A DNA stretch of 12,418 nucleotides. Source: an uncultured Clostridia bacterium. GTDB lineage: Bacteria > Bacillota > Clostridia > Christensenellales > UBA1242. The notes beneath the pieces are model-generated. The model did not search any database, was not told the origin of the DNA, and worked only from the letters and a program-made list of their open reading frames with translations. How positions within the stretch are numbered: the first letter of the stretch is position 1; every line of letters begins with the position of its first letter. A program made the position numbers and the translations under genes. Positions 11,474 to 12,418 of the stretch are shown in pieces. The DNA is taken from NCBI GenBank assembly GCA_937895935.1, contig CALBKX010000012.1:1-12418 (forward strand), given 5' to 3'.

Positions 11474-12418
11474 ATGGATAATTTTCAAAAGCTGAAAGAA
11501 AAAGGTATTATCTTTGATTCAGCAAAACACTTTATTACTGACAAGAACCGTTCACAAATTGCCAATGATGCCGCAATGTCCACTCCAGCAAATAGTGGCG
11601 TACCGGGAATTTTTACTAACTATCTTGATTCAAAAATTATTGATATTTTACTTTCACCACGTAATGCAAGACAAATTTTTCCAGAAACTAAAAAAGGCGA
11701 CTGGACTACTGATTTTGCAGTATTTCGTACCGTTGAACCTGTTGGTGATGTAACTCCATATACCGATTACGGAAATGGTGCAAGTGCTGATACCAACGTG
11801 GCATATCCTACTCGTCAACAGTACGTGGGTCAAACCACTATTAAATATGGAGACCTTGAACAAGAACGTTCAGCACGTGCAATGATTGATTTGGTATCAC
11901 AGAAACAGACAGCTGCTGCTACCGTCATTGATATGGCAACTAACAAAATTGATTTACTTGGCATTGAAGGCATGTCAATTTATGGTTTACTCAATGAACC
12001 AAACATTCCTGCAGCACTTACCCCAGCATCCGTAGATGGTAAGACTGCATGGAGTGATAAATCTACAAAAGATATCTATAATGATATCCTTAAATTGTTC
12101 AAACAGATTATCACCGCAAGTCAGGGCTTTATTAATCAGACTGATAATTTCGTTTTAGCAGTAGCACCGGGAACAGCTGTAGAACTCGGAAAAGCTACCG
12201 ACTACAATGTATCTGTATGGGATATGGTTAAAAAGTATGCACCAAATGTGGAAATTGTAACACTTCCAGAATTGGCAAGTGCAACTTCTGGTGATTCTGT
12301 AATGCTTATTGCAAAGCAGGTTCAAGGTATCCCAACCGCAGAACTTGGCTATTCTGAAAAAATGCGTGCAATGCGTCTTGTTCCATATTCTTCATATTAT
12401 GAACAGAAATTTGTCTTT
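11474..12418 (+). CDS. Major capsid protein (DUF2184 type), 3' end beyond window
   Basis: An open frame runs from ATG 11474 to the right edge without a stop, 315 codons. It starts MDNFQKLKEKGIIFDS. It contains VPGIFTNYLD, LLSPRNARQIFPETKKGDW and TPYTDYGNGASADTN. Further on are YGDLEQER with NKIDLLGIEGMSIYGLLNEP, and near the end AELGYSEKMRAMRLVPYSSY, which is the conserved order of this major capsid group with an HK97-like fold. Family proteins usually end soon after this last segment, so perhaps a few dozen residues are missing. The ribosome binding site is GGAGGG about 12 nt upstream. Codon choice is richer in C-ending codons than upstream genes, as often seen for the most abundant virion protein. 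Confidence 0.93.
   Translation, partial: MDNFQKLKEKGIIFDSAKHFITDKNRSQIANDAAMSTPANSGVPGIFTNYLDSKIIDILLSPRNARQIFPETKKGDWTTDFAVFRTVEPVGDVTPYTDYGNGASADTNVAYPTRQQYVGQTTIKYGDLEQERSARAMIDLVSQKQTAAATVIDMATNKIDLLGIEGMSIYGLLNEPNIPAALTPASVDGKTAWSDKSTKDIYNDILKLFKQIITASQGFINQTDNFVLAVAPGTAVELGKATDYNVSVWDMVKKYAPNVEIVTLPELASATSGDSVMLIAKQVQGIPTAELGYSEKMRAMRLVPYSSYYEQKFVF

Noticed and set aside
11514..11753. Plus-strand 79-aa ORF within the major capsid region
   Set aside because: It is an out-of-frame shadow of the capsid gene, whose own frame stays open to the window edge and shows conserved capsid motifs.
1..12418. CRISPR array, insertion sequence or integrase attachment site
   Set aside because: No spaced direct repeats, transposase, integrase or recognisable element ends were seen. 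The 1-195 scaffold idea is the only trace of a mobile-element-type RNA.

Overview
The window is a piece of a tailed double-stranded DNA phage (or prophage) that infects a low-GC Gram-positive-type host, most likely a member of the Bacillota. The reasons are strong AGGAGG-type ribosome binding sites, TTG as well as ATG starts, AT-rich sequence, tRNA genes with an encoded CCA end, and a head-gene order typical of siphovirus-like phages of such hosts. All convincing protein genes lie on the + strand. The host genus cannot be fixed from this sequence.

Region 1 (1-1431) has no credible protein gene. It holds five phage tRNA genes: Ser-UGA, a CAU-anticodon Met or Ile2, Tyr-GUA, Ser-GCU and Gln-UUG. 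Between and before them are unusually long spacers (about 175 to 320 nt) full of perfect hairpins, nested stems and at least one pseudoknot-like arrangement. I read this as one or more large structured noncoding RNAs threaded between the tRNAs. The GOLLD and ROOL classes are known to sit beside phage tRNAs, and the first 195 nt may alternatively be an omega-RNA/HEARO-like scaffold. Region 2 (1432-1955) has a near-consensus sigma-A promoter, two tiny ORFs (37 aa from TTG; 51 aa with two membrane segments), a hairpin with a competing alternative stem, and an intrinsic terminator.

Region 3 (1956-5464) is a tight six-gene cassette for a 7-deazaguanine DNA modification: a ParB-fold protein with a C-terminal CPxCG tail, a short DpdA-type transglycosylase, QueC, QueD, QueE and FolE. 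FolE, QueD and QueE should turn GTP into 7-carboxy-7-deazaguanine. QueC should turn that into preQ0 (or an amide form), and DpdA should swap it for guanine in phage DNA, giving resistance to host restriction enzymes. Gene order is the reverse of pathway order, and genes overlap or nearly touch. The ParB-DpdA pair recalls the DpdB-DpdA pair of bacterial dpd islands in a much smaller form.

Region 4 (5497-12418) is the packaging and head module: small and large terminase, an 11-bp inverted repeat with a nested terminator-like hairpin, portal (TTG start), MuF-type head morphogenesis protein, a DUF2213-type protease-scaffold fusion with a likely internal start for a free scaffold, a head decoration/cement protein, and a DUF2184-type major capsid protein running off the right edge. 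No terminator is visible between folE and terS, so modification and packaging genes may be co-transcribed.
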